Source: CAIOZW01 sp049317725 (lineage in GTDB: Bacteria > Acidobacteriota > Blastocatellia > RBC074). From it: DNA of 19,334 bases. A model generated the notes under the pieces. It saw only the letters and a program-made list of their open reading frames with translations. It was not told where the DNA came from and did no database searches. Positions 5,247 through 13,661 of the stretch are shown in pieces. Made by a program: the position numbers and the translations under genes. Positions within the stretch are counted from its first letter, which is position 1; each line of letters starts with the position of its first letter. The DNA is taken from contig JBMOHS010000067.1 in assembly GCA_049317725.1 (NCBI GenBank), positions 1 to 19,334 on the forward strand, written 5' to 3'.

Positions 5247-6815
5247 ATGAGACTTCGCAGTTCCCTCTACGCCAAGATCCTGCTGATCGTCCTGCTCAAC
5301 CTGGGGGTGATCGGGCTGCTGGTCGTCATTCTGCTCAACCTGCAGTACCGGGTCGACCCGGACCGGTTCTTCCTCGCCGCGCGGAGCAACCAGTTCGAGG
5401 TCGTCGCCCGGATGATGGGGGATGATCTACGGGAGGCCCCCCCTGGGGAGATCGGCGAATACGAGGCGATTCTCAAGCGATACGAAGAGACGTGGGAGGT
5501 CCAATTCCTGCTTTACGCACCAACGGGGGGGCAGTTGGCAGGCCCGGCGACGCGGCTTCCGCCGCAGATCCGGCAGCGGGTCATCGGACCTGGGGTGGCG
5601 GCAGGTCTGCGAAGGAATCGCAATGCGGAACGCCCGTGGCGACGCCTGCCTCCTCCAGATGTGGCCCCGGAGGGGGCCCCGAATGTGGCTCCAGATATGG
5701 CGCCGGATGTGGCGCCGGAGGGGGAGCCGAGCCCTCTGGGGGAGGGGGCGGGAGGGGCCTTGCGGGGACGGGCCTTCCCATTCTCCCGCAGCTTTCTCGG
5801 GCGCACCGAGTCCCCGACGCGCTACTGGGCAGGGACGCGCATCGTGCTGCCGGCCCCGGCGGACGCGGCAGTACCCTATCGAGTCGCGACCTTGCTGGCA
5901 GTCTCCGATTCGTTCACCGGAAAGGGGCTCTTCTTCGACCTGCGGCCGGTCCTGACGCTGGCGGGCAGCGTCTTTCTGATCTCGATCCTGCTCTGGCTGC
6001 CCTTCGTGCGGCGCTTGACTGGATCGATCAAGCTGTTGACCCAGGCGACGGAGGAGATCGCCAACGAACAGTTCACCGTCCGCGTCAATGACGAGCGGCG
6101 GGATGAACTGGGCCGGCTGGGCAAGGCGGTCAATCACCTCGCGGTGCGACTCGACGGCTTCGTCAACGGCCAGAAACGCTTTCTCGGCGACATCTCGCAC
6201 GAGCTCAACACGCCGCTGGCGCGGATGCAGTTCGCGCTGGGGATCCTCGAGGAGCGGGCTGATCCGGCGATGCGCGGCTATGTCGAGGATGTCCGGGAAG
6301 AGGTGGTCTTGATGTCGCAGCTCGTCCAGGAGCTGCTCGCCTATGCGCGCACCGGGATCAAGGGGGTGGAGATCCATCTCTCCCGCGTCGCCCTGCGCCC
6401 CTTGCTGGAGAAGGTGGTGGCCAGGGAGGCTCCGGACCACCTCCTCCGGATCGAGGCCGCAGAGGAGATTCACGTCCTGGTCCAGCCAGACCTGCTGACC
6501 CGCGCCCTCTCCAACCTGATCCGCAACGCGCTGCGCTACGCCGGTGGCAGCGGCGAGATCGTGCTGAGCGCCCGGGAGTTGGATCCCCACACGGTCGAGG
6601 TCCGCATTCGCGATCACGGGCCAGGGATTCCCGACACGGTCCGCGAGCGGATCTTCGATCCCTTCTACCGTGTCGAATCCGATCGCGGTCGGACCACGGG
6701 CGGCAGCGGGCTGGGCCTCGCGATCGTCCGCACCTGCGTCGAGGCCTGCGGTGGGACGGTCAGCGCGCGCAACGCCCAACCGGGCCTGGAGGTCATTCTC
6801 CGGCTTCGGAGCTGA
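5247..6815 (+). CDS. cpxA: Membrane sensor histidine kinase, CpxA-like, with low-complexity periplasmic insert
   Basis: This is the inner-membrane sensor kinase of the two-component pair (522 aa). It has TM1 at about 9-30, a periplasmic sensor segment about 31-234, TM2 at about 235-255 (LAGSVFLISILLWLPFV), a HAMP domain about 256-308, a HisKA domain with phospho-acceptor H318 in LGDISHELNTPLAR, and an HATPase domain with N-box NLIRNALRYA (N427), G1 box DHGPGIP and G2 box GSGLGLAIV. The HELNTPL core and overall plan resemble CpxA. The sensor segment contains an Ala/Pro repeat at about 138-160 (DVAPEG twice) followed by a Gly-rich stretch, a likely lineage-specific insertion. GGAGG lies 10 nt upstream of the ATG, overlapping the end of the regulator, so translation is probably coupled. 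The signal sensed is unknown; the adjacent Spy-like proteins are candidates. Confidence 0.9.
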   Translation: MRLRSSLYAKILLIVLLNLGVIGLLVVILLNLQYRVDPDRFFLAARSNQFEVVARMMGDDLREAPPGEIGEYEAILKRYEETWEVQFLLYAPTGGQLAGPATRLPPQIRQRVIGPGVAAGLRRNRNAERPWRRLPPPDVAPEGAPNVAPDMAPDVAPEGEPSPLGEGAGGALRGRAFPFSRSFLGRTESPTRYWAGTRIVLPAPADAAVPYRVATLLAVSDSFTGKGLFFDLRPVLTLAGSVFLISILLWLPFVRRLTGSIKLLTQATEEIANEQFTVRVNDERRDELGRLGKAVNHLAVRLDGFVNGQKRFLGDISHELNTPLARMQFALGILEERADPAMRGYVEDVREEVVLMSQLVQELLAYARTGIKGVEIHLSRVALRPLLEKVVAREAPDHLLRIEAAEEIHVLVQPDLLTRALSNLIRNALRYAGGSGEIVLSARELDPHTVEVRIRDHGPGIPDTVRERIFDPFYRVESDRGRTTGGSGLGLAIVRTCVEACGGTVSARNAQPGLEVILRLRS

Positions 6816-6816
6816 T

Positions 6817-6893
6817 CCCCTCGCCCCTCGCCCCTCGCCCCTCGCCCCTCGCCCGTCACCCCTCACCCCTCGCCCCTCACCCCTCACCCCTCC
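6817..6893. repeat. Eleven tandem CCCCTCG/CCCCTCA heptamers
   Basis: There are eleven contiguous 7-bp units, CCCCTCG or CCCCTCA with one CCCGTCA and a terminal CCCCTCC, starting 1 bp after the kinase stop codon. The same family occurs at 1374-1408. The array is strongly strand-asymmetric, with pyrimidine on the plus strand apart from the variable G/A at the seventh position. Confidence 0.9.
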
Positions 6894-6949
6894 TGTCTCT
6901 GCCGCTCCTGCCCAATTCCTATTCCTTCCGAGGGCAGATCAATGGTACA

Positions 6950-6978
6950 TTGACCAGTCTGAGTTCTGGCAATACCAA
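6950..6978 (+). promoter_or_regulatory. Weak promoter candidate for the fumarase gene
   Basis: TTGACC (6950-6955) is followed after 17 bp by TACCAA (6973-6978). The -35 is good and the -10 poor. It lies about 120 bp upstream of the fumarase ATG. Confidence 0.3.
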
Positions 6979-7097
6979 CTGTCATTCTGCATTTTTGATG
7001 GAGCAGGCGAGGCAGCCTCTGGAGGCAGTCTCGCGGGCGAGCCGAGGCATCAGCCCCCCGGGGGGATCACGCAGAGAGGATTCAAGGAAGAGAGGGC

Positions 7098-8633
7098 ATG
7101 GAACAGGTACGGGAAAGTCTTTTGCAGTTGATCACGCAGACATCGACCAACCTTCCGCCAGACGTGCGCCAAGCAATGGCGCGGGCCACCGAGCGGGAGG
7201 AAGGGGAGCGGTCCGCTCAGGCGCTGCAGGTGATCGGAACCAACATCGACATGGCCTGCGAGCAGGAGGGGCCAATCTGCCAAGACACGGGCTGGGCGAC
7301 CTTCAAGATCAAGACCCCGATCGGGACGAATCAGTTGGTCCTCAAGGAAGAGATCCGGGCAGCCATGGCCGAGGCGACCCGCCGTGGCAAGCTGCGCCCG
7401 AACTCGGTCGACTCGTTGACGGGAAAGAACAGCGGGGACAACCTCGGACCGGGCACTCCGACCGTCTACTTCGAGCAGTGGGAGAACCCGGACGAGATCG
7501 AGATCAAGCTCCTCCTCAAGGGCGGCGGCTGTGAGAACAAGAACATCCAGTACTCGCTGCCGATGGAGCTGCCCCACCTCGGCAAGGCCGGTCGCACGCT
7601 CGAAGGTGTTCGCAAATGCCTGCTCCATGCCGTCTGGCAAGCCCAGGGCCAAGGCTGTAGCGCCGGGGCCATCGGGGTCTGCATCGGGGGAGATCGCGCC
7701 TCGGGCTATCTCGCCGCCAAGGAGCAGCTCTTCCGGACGCTCGATGATGTCAATCCTGACCCACAGCTCGCTGAACTGGAACAGTACATCGTCGAGACGT
7801 CCAACCGCCTTGGGATTGGCACCATGGGATTCGGGGGAGGCGTGACGTTGATCGGGTGCAAGGTCGGGGTGCTCAACCGCTTGCCGGCGAGCTTCTTCGT
7901 CTCGGTCGCCTACGACTGCTGGGCATTTCGTCGGCTGGGCGTCGTCCTCGACGCGCGCACCGGGGAGATCCGGCGCTGGCTCTACCGCGACGCCGCTTCA
8001 CCCGCCGCCTCACCGGCAGCCCCCGCCAGTGGCGGAGGCTTCGTCCGGACCGGACGGGAGAAGGTCCTCCGGGCCCCCCTCCGGGAAGAGGATGTCCGGG
8101 AACTGCGGGTCGGGGATGTCGTCCTCATCTCCGGGGAGATGGTCACGGGACGGGACGCCGTGCACGCCCACCTCATGACGACTCCCCCGCCGGTCTCGCT
8201 CGACGGCGCCGTCCTCTATCACTGCGGCCCGGTCGTCCTGCGCGACGGGGAGCGCTACCAGATCAAAGCGGCCGGTCCGACGACGAGCATCCGCGAAGAG
8301 CCCTATCAGGGTGAGATCATTGGCCGCTACGGCGTCCGCGCCGTCATCGGCAAGGGCGGGATGGGTCCCAAGACGCTGGCCGCGCTCCAGCAACACGGTG
8401 CCGTCTACCTCAACGCCATCGGGGGGGCCGCCCAGTACTATGCCGCCTGCATCGAAGAGGTGCTCGATGTGCACCTTCTCGAATTTGGCATCCCCGAGGC
8501 AATGTGGCGCCTCCGGGTAACGGATTTCCCGGCGATTGTCACTATGGACGCCCACGGCAACTCGCTCCACGCCGATGTCGAGACGGCGTCGGCGGCGGTC
8601 TTGGCCACCTTGGCAAGCCCCGTCTTTTCATAA
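7098..8633 (+). CDS. Class I fumarate hydratase, fused alpha and beta domains
   Basis: This [4Fe-4S] enzyme interconverts fumarate and malate in the TCA cycle (511 aa, the fused single-chain form as in E. coli FumA/FumB). The alpha part (about 1-280) supplies the likely cluster cysteines: C61 in ICQDTGWA, C187 in QGCSAGAIGVCIGGDRA and C254 in LIGCKVG. It also contains SLTGKNSGDNLGPGTP and KGGGCENKN. The beta part (about 320-500) contains LISGEMVTGRDAVHAHL, AAGPTTSIREEPYQ and VIGKGGMGPKTLAAL. The two are joined by a flexible Ala/Ser/Pro-Gly linker (AASPAASPAAPASGGG). A GAGAGGGC purine tract precedes the ATG. Tartrate dehydratase (TtdAB) is related but usually two-gene, so fumarase is favoured. 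The gene stands alone, far from sucD in function but near it on the chromosome. Confidence 0.9.
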   Translation: MEQVRESLLQLITQTSTNLPPDVRQAMARATEREEGERSAQALQVIGTNIDMACEQEGPICQDTGWATFKIKTPIGTNQLVLKEEIRAAMAEATRRGKLRPNSVDSLTGKNSGDNLGPGTPTVYFEQWENPDEIEIKLLLKGGGCENKNIQYSLPMELPHLGKAGRTLEGVRKCLLHAVWQAQGQGCSAGAIGVCIGGDRASGYLAAKEQLFRTLDDVNPDPQLAELEQYIVETSNRLGIGTMGFGGGVTLIGCKVGVLNRLPASFFVSVAYDCWAFRRLGVVLDARTGEIRRWLYRDAASPAASPAAPASGGGFVRTGREKVLRAPLREEDVRELRVGDVVLISGEMVTGRDAVHAHLMTTPPPVSLDGAVLYHCGPVVLRDGERYQIKAAGPTTSIREEPYQGEIIGRYGVRAVIGKGGMGPKTLAALQQHGAVYLNAIGGAAQYYAACIEEVLDVHLLEFGIPEAMWRLRVTDFPAIVTMDAHGNSLHADVETASAAVLATLASPVFS

Positions 8634-9051
8634 CGGCTCGACATCTCGTTCCGGTTCCTGACGTGATCAGAGGACCATCGCCCGATGAGACGACCCATCA
8701 GCGCAAGCCATAGCCGACGCCACCCTTCCTCCTGCTCGCAGCGGGGAGGAGTGGGGCGGCCCGTATTTGAGCAGGGGAGCGGCATCCCCACCCAACCCCA
8801 CAGAGACGAGTGAGACTTCCCCGGGTTCCGGGCTGCTCACCAGAACGCCCGGAGGAATGTCCGACTGAAGCGAGCAGCAGCACGATCCGGAATCGAGCTT
8901 GAACGATTCCCTCTTGCCATCACCGCAGATCAAGCGAATCGGGAGTAGAGGAGCGACAGCGTGTGTGATGCCCCTCACATAACCGTCGACGGTCGCTTCG
9001 CTCCTTCCCACTCCCTGCAGTTCACCAACACACCCGAGGAGGCATTCCGCC
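8634..9051. other. Intergenic region between fumarase and acyl-CoA ligase
   Basis: This 418-bp region has no credible gene. It contains a possible weak fumarase terminator hairpin without a T-tract (TCCTCC 8727-8732 / GGAGGA 8745-8750), a CRP-type palindrome (8964-8979), the perfect 12-bp palindrome ACCGTCGACGGT (8982-8993), and outer complementary arms GGAGCGA (8950-8956) and TCGCTCC (8998-9004) bracketing both. Confidence 0.5.
8964..8979. promoter_or_regulatory. CRP/FNR-type binding site candidate
   Basis: TGTGA-TGCCCC-TCACA matches the core CRP consensus TGTGA-N6-TCACA perfectly. It lies 72 bp upstream of the acyl-CoA ligase start. Catabolite control of this gene is inferred. The regulator is not in the window. 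Confidence 0.45.
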
Positions 9052-10677
<1,626 letters not shown>

Positions 10678-10691
10678 CCCCTTGCAACGGA

Positions 10692-10728
10692 AAGCCCGCC
10701 AGCGAGGAGACTCCTCACTGGCGGGCTT
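10692..10728. terminator. Bidirectional terminator between convergent genes
   Basis: Outer 11-bp arms (AAGCCCGCCAG, 10692-10702; CTGGCGGGCTT, 10718-10728) continue after a single mismatch into GAGGAG/CTCCTC around one base. It lies between the convergent acyl-CoA ligase (plus) and triple-YHS gene (minus), so it can serve both; the T-tracts are short. Confidence 0.75.
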
Positions 10729-10755
10729 GGTCATCCGCCGAATCTCGGTTGACCC

Positions 10756-11421
10756 TCAGCGCAGGTAGGCCGAAGGATTCTTCTTGACGGTCTCGACACA
10801 CCCCGCACAGCAGAAGTAGACCATCTTCCCGTTGATCTCGGCCTTGAGGTCCTTGTTGACCGGAGTCCCCATAACCGGGCAGGTCTCGATTCCATCCCCC
10901 TTGCCCAGAAATGCCGTCTCCTTCTTCTTGAGGTAGAGCTCGGGGTTCTTCTTGACCGGCTCGATGCAGCCGGCACAGCAGAAGTAGACCGTCTCGCCCT
11001 TGATCTCGGCCTTGACATTCTTGTTGATCGGCTCGCCGGTCACCGGGCAGGTCTCGACCCCGTCTCCCTTGCCAAGGAACTTGCCATCCCCTTGCGTGGC
11101 GGCACCGTGGTGGTCGCCGTGCCCGGCGTGCCCTTCTGGCTTGGCCATCGCACTGACTGCTGCCACCTGGGCGCTGTAGCTCTCCTTGACATAGGCGGCC
11201 GGGCTGGCCTTCGCTTTCGTCATGCAACCAGCGCAGCAGAAGTTGACCGTGCGGCCAAAGAATTCGTCCTTGACGTCCTTGTTGATGATCTTTTCGCCCG
11301 TCACGGGGCAGGTCTCCACCCCATCGCCGAGTCCTTTGAACTCGCCCTGGGCGAGGCCGTTGACCGCCAATGCGATCATCAGCATCCCTGCCCCCATCAA
11401 TGTTTTACATGTCTTCTTCAT
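10756..11421 (-). CDS. Secreted protein with three tandem YHS-type Cys modules
   Basis: This is a 221-aa exported protein, probably a metal (copper or iron) or thiol-binding periplasmic factor. The ATG at 11421 has GGAGG 10 nt upstream and opens a signal peptide (about 8-25, LMGAGMLMIALAVNGLAQ). Three repeats follow, at about 30-79, 115-165 and 172-221. Each has CPV-x-G (Cys 38, 125, 181), N-K-D/N-V/L, then FCCAGC (Cys 62/63/66, 148/149/152, 204/205/208) and an SPAAY or NP-x-x-Y close. This matches YHS-domain spacing (CPV-x-G, FCC-x-x-C, NP-x-x-Y). A His-rich linker with HAGHGDHHG lies at 98-106 between repeats 1 and 2. Repeats 2 and 3 are closer to each other than to repeat 1. It lies 28 bp downstream of an esterase gene. 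The metal is unknown. Confidence 0.85.
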   Translation of the reverse strand: MKKTCKTLMGAGMLMIALAVNGLAQGEFKGLGDGVETCPVTGEKIINKDVKDEFFGRTVNFCCAGCMTKAKASPAAYVKESYSAQVAAVSAMAKPEGHAGHGDHHGAATQGDGKFLGKGDGVETCPVTGEPINKNVKAEIKGETVYFCCAGCIEPVKKNPELYLKKKETAFLGKGDGIETCPVMGTPVNKDLKAEINGKMVYFCCAGCVETVKKNPSAYLR

Positions 11422-11449
11422 GATTTTCTCGCCTCCTCGGTAGATTGCG

Positions 11450-12187
11450 TCAGCCAAAATAGTGGCCGAAATGGTAGGGCAGGGATTGACGCCACCATTG
11501 CCAGTCGTGGGCGACATCGTGCCCCCAGACATCCAACCAGTGTGGGATCCCTTGCCCTGACAGAATCGTCGACAAGCGACGGGATCGATCCGGTGCCTCA
11601 TATGATCCCTGCCCGGTGAAGATCAGAATGCGCTTCCCCCCGTGCCGGAGGTGTTCTCTTGGGGATCCTTCCAGCCGTGGCAGAAAGTCGACTGGATTGT
11701 GAAAGTAGACCTGCTCACTGACGTGACCATCAAGGTAGGCACGAATGTCGTAACTCCCGCTGATCAACATCACCCCGGCGTAGAGGTCAGGACGCCGGAA
11801 GAAGAGATTCGCCGCCGAGGTCGCCCCGAGGCTGATCCCCAAGACCAGCGGCTGGATCTGCCAACTGCGACAATCTTGGCGGATGAAGGGGAGGACCTCT
11901 TCCGTAATGTAGCCCTCATAGCGGTGCAGCCACTCGACCCGCTCGGCGGGAGAGGCCTGCCGGTTCATGAGCGCCAATTGGTTGACACTATTGACGGTGT
12001 AGAGCTTGACCCGCCCCTCGTCCAGCCACCAGCGCAGCGCGTCGATGAGGTGAAAGCGCTCGTATTCAAGGTAGTCAGCCGCTGCCGTCGGCAACATCAA
12101 AATCGGAGTGCCATAGTGGCCGTAAGCGGCGAGGGGCATTTCGCGATGGAGTCGATGGCTGTACCAGGCTGTCAGATCGCGGCGCAT
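11450..12187 (-). CDS. Alpha/beta-hydrolase esterase (esterase D-like, PF00756 type)
   Basis: This is a 245-aa hydrolase, probably cytoplasmic because no signal peptide is visible. The nucleophile elbow GISLGA places Ser at about 119. Likely partner residues are His223 or His227 in WGHDVAHDW, with an aspartate in the second half. The sequence opens MRRDLTAWYSHRLHREMPL and continues YGHYGTPILMLPTAAADYLE, the usual start of this esterase family, which is why I prefer ATG 12187 to the ATG at 12250; GGAG lies 11 nt upstream. The gene ends 28 bp before the triple-YHS gene on the same strand and may be co-transcribed with it. The physiological substrate cannot be predicted. Confidence 0.8.
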   Translation of the reverse strand: MRRDLTAWYSHRLHREMPLAAYGHYGTPILMLPTAAADYLEYERFHLIDALRWWLDEGRVKLYTVNSVNQLALMNRQASPAERVEWLHRYEGYITEEVLPFIRQDCRSWQIQPLVLGISLGATSAANLFFRRPDLYAGVMLISGSYDIRAYLDGHVSEQVYFHNPVDFLPRLEGSPREHLRHGGKRILIFTGQGSYEAPDRSRRLSTILSGQGIPHWLDVWGHDVAHDWQWWRQSLPYHFGHYFG

Positions 12188-12324
12188 GGATTGCAAGTCT
12201 CCAGAGGAACCACGAGCCTCTTGGCTGACCCGTGGCAGAAGGTCATCCACAATCAGAAGTTTGATAGTACGACCCGGAATGGCCTTCTGACAAGCAGCCG
12301 CTTGCGGGCCCGTTGGAAATGTGA

Positions 12325-12366
12325 TTTTATTAATAGGACTAATAGGACTAATAGGACTAATAGGAC
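12325..12366. repeat. Tandem 9-bp repeat TAATAGGAC
   Basis: Four adjacent copies of a 9-bp unit (TAATAGGAC) occur in a row, with partial units at the edges. They lie between the esterase and the rhodanese gene and face an opposed array of the complementary motif at 12412-12478. Confidence 0.85.
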
Positions 12367-12411
12367 GTATAGAATACTGAATACCTGCTAAAGTGATACA
12401 GTTTCTCGTCT

Positions 12412-12478
12412 AATGGTCCTATCGTTCCTATAGGTTCTATCCGTCCTACAGGTCCTATTCGCCCTAATCGTCTTATCA
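12412..12478. repeat. Degenerate opposed 9-bp repeat array (GTCCTATnn)
   Basis: Seven units in 9-bp register (TCCTAT, TTCTAT, TCCTAC and variants) are the approximate reverse complement of the TAATAGGAC array 46 bp to the left. Together they form an imperfect long inverted repeat just before the rhodanese start. Confidence 0.75.
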
Positions 12479-12480
12479 TT

Positions 12481-13383
12481 ATGATTACATCATTCATCCT
12501 TGCTGCAATCCTCACCCTTGGCGTCAGCGGTCAGACTGTGCAGGCCAACATGTTGGTCAGCACCGACTGGCTGGCACGCCATCTCAACCGCTCAGACACC
12601 ATCATTCTCCACATTGGCCCTAGTCGAGAAGGGTACGAAAAGGGACATATTCCAGGCGCCCGCTTTGTTCCACTTCCAGAACTGGTCACGACTCGTCAGG
12701 AAATCCCCAACGAACTCCCCCCGATCCAGGCGCTTCACGACCTCTTTACCCGGCTGGGAATCGGCAATCGTGACCGGATCGTCCTCTACGCGGAGAGCAA
12801 CGTCCTCTACGCGTCACGGGCCTACTTCACCCTCGACTATCTCGGCCACGGTGACCGGACCTCACTGCTCGACGGGGTCCTCGAACAGTGGATCGCCGAA
12901 GGACGCCCGCTCCAAACCGAGTCCCCGACCTACGCGCCTGCCCCGTTTACTGCCTCGCCCAAGCCGGAATTGATCGTCTCGCTCGATCGAATGCGCGATC
13001 TCTCCTGGGCCACGGGGCAGGAATCTCCCTCGAGCACTCTCCTCATCGACGCGCGCCCCGAGCCCCAGTTTCTCGGGGGTGACGCGCCACGAAGCGGCCA
13101 CATCCCTGGAGCGCGGAACCTCTTCTGGATGAACCACCTCCGAGGCTCGAAGGAGGCCACCTTCCTGCCCGCCGCCGATCTCCAGCAACTCTACCAAAAA
13201 CTGGGCCTCCAGCCCGGCCAGACGGTTGTCACCTACTGCAACTCCGGGATGCAAGCCTCCCACTCGTACTTCACCCTCAAGTATCTTGGGTACCCGGTGC
13301 GGATCTACGATGGTTCGATCAGTGAATGGAGCAAGTCTCCCGATGCCCCGATGCAGGCCGGGACTCCGGCCAAACAGCCTTGA
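12481..13383 (+). CDS. Secreted two-domain rhodanese-type sulfurtransferase
   Basis: This is a 300-aa thiosulfate/3-mercaptopyruvate sulfurtransferase-like protein. Residues about 1-23 form a signal peptide (SFILAAILTLGVSGQTVQA), so it acts outside the cytoplasm. The N-terminal rhodanese domain (about 25-145) has EGYEKGHIPGARFV but reads YAESNVLYASRAYF where the catalytic Cys would be, so it is structural. The C-terminal domain (about 165-285) carries LLIDARPEPQFLGG, RSGHIPGARNLFW and active-site C253 in VTYCNSGMQASHSYF. I chose ATG 12481 because it opens the signal peptide. However, no Shine-Dalgarno sequence is visible and the 9-bp repeat array ends only a few bases before it, so a leaderless transcript or a later start (12550) is possible. 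Confidence 0.85.
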   Translation: MITSFILAAILTLGVSGQTVQANMLVSTDWLARHLNRSDTIILHIGPSREGYEKGHIPGARFVPLPELVTTRQEIPNELPPIQALHDLFTRLGIGNRDRIVLYAESNVLYASRAYFTLDYLGHGDRTSLLDGVLEQWIAEGRPLQTESPTYAPAPFTASPKPELIVSLDRMRDLSWATGQESPSSTLLIDARPEPQFLGGDAPRSGHIPGARNLFWMNHLRGSKEATFLPAADLQQLYQKLGLQPGQTVVTYCNSGMQASHSYFTLKYLGYPVRIYDGSISEWSKSPDAPMQAGTPAKQP

Positions 13384-13509
13384 TCACCTCTGGCGGGCAC
13401 TTTCTGGCTGTCGACCACCGAATGCCTCATTTGACTGAAGATTGATCTCGTTCGCCACCCGGTCGAAGAGGGCGAGGGCGTTTGTGTATTCAAAATAAAT
13501 TACATCGAC
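13384..13509 (-). pseudogene. Possible 3' remnant of an unrecognised gene
   Basis: On the minus strand a 41-codon frame without a normal start ends in TGA immediately next to the rhodanese stop. It reads EYTNALALFDRVANEINLQS followed by NEAFGGRQPESARQR. Codon usage is GC-rich at third positions over about 13384-13485, and AT-rich sequence with an in-frame stop precedes it. This looks like the tail of a lost gene, but I do not recognise the family and chance is possible. Confidence 0.3.
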
Positions 13510-13661
13510 TTATCCGATGATCTATGGATTAATACGGAGTTATCATTTACTATTGGTTACGATGTTTTGTTCCAAAGCTTTTGTCGGATTACGTATCGGG
13601 CAATGCTCGACTTTCAAGTGAGTGGCAAGCTTGTCCTCCAGACCTCGTGTCTCCTCAATTC

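Noticed and set aside
5427..6887. A 486-codon open frame on the minus strand opposite the sensor kinase
   Set aside because: The plus-strand frame carries every kinase motif. The antisense frame has Arg/Gly/Asp-rich composition and low-complexity runs from the heptamer repeat, with no recognisable family. It is a shadow of high-GC coding DNA.
8727..8756. Strong intrinsic terminator after the fumarase gene
   Set aside because: Only a 6-bp stem with a 12-nt loop and no T-tract can be drawn, so I do not list it as a terminator.
12325..12480. The 9-bp arrays as a CRISPR array
   Set aside because: The units are 9 bp with no unique spacers and no cas genes nearby. They are simple tandem repeats.
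13581..13661. A 27-residue N-terminal extension of the XRE regulator from a TTG
   Set aside because: It has no ribosome site and the extension resembles no regulator sequence. The ATG at 13662 fits the usual start of small HTH proteins better.
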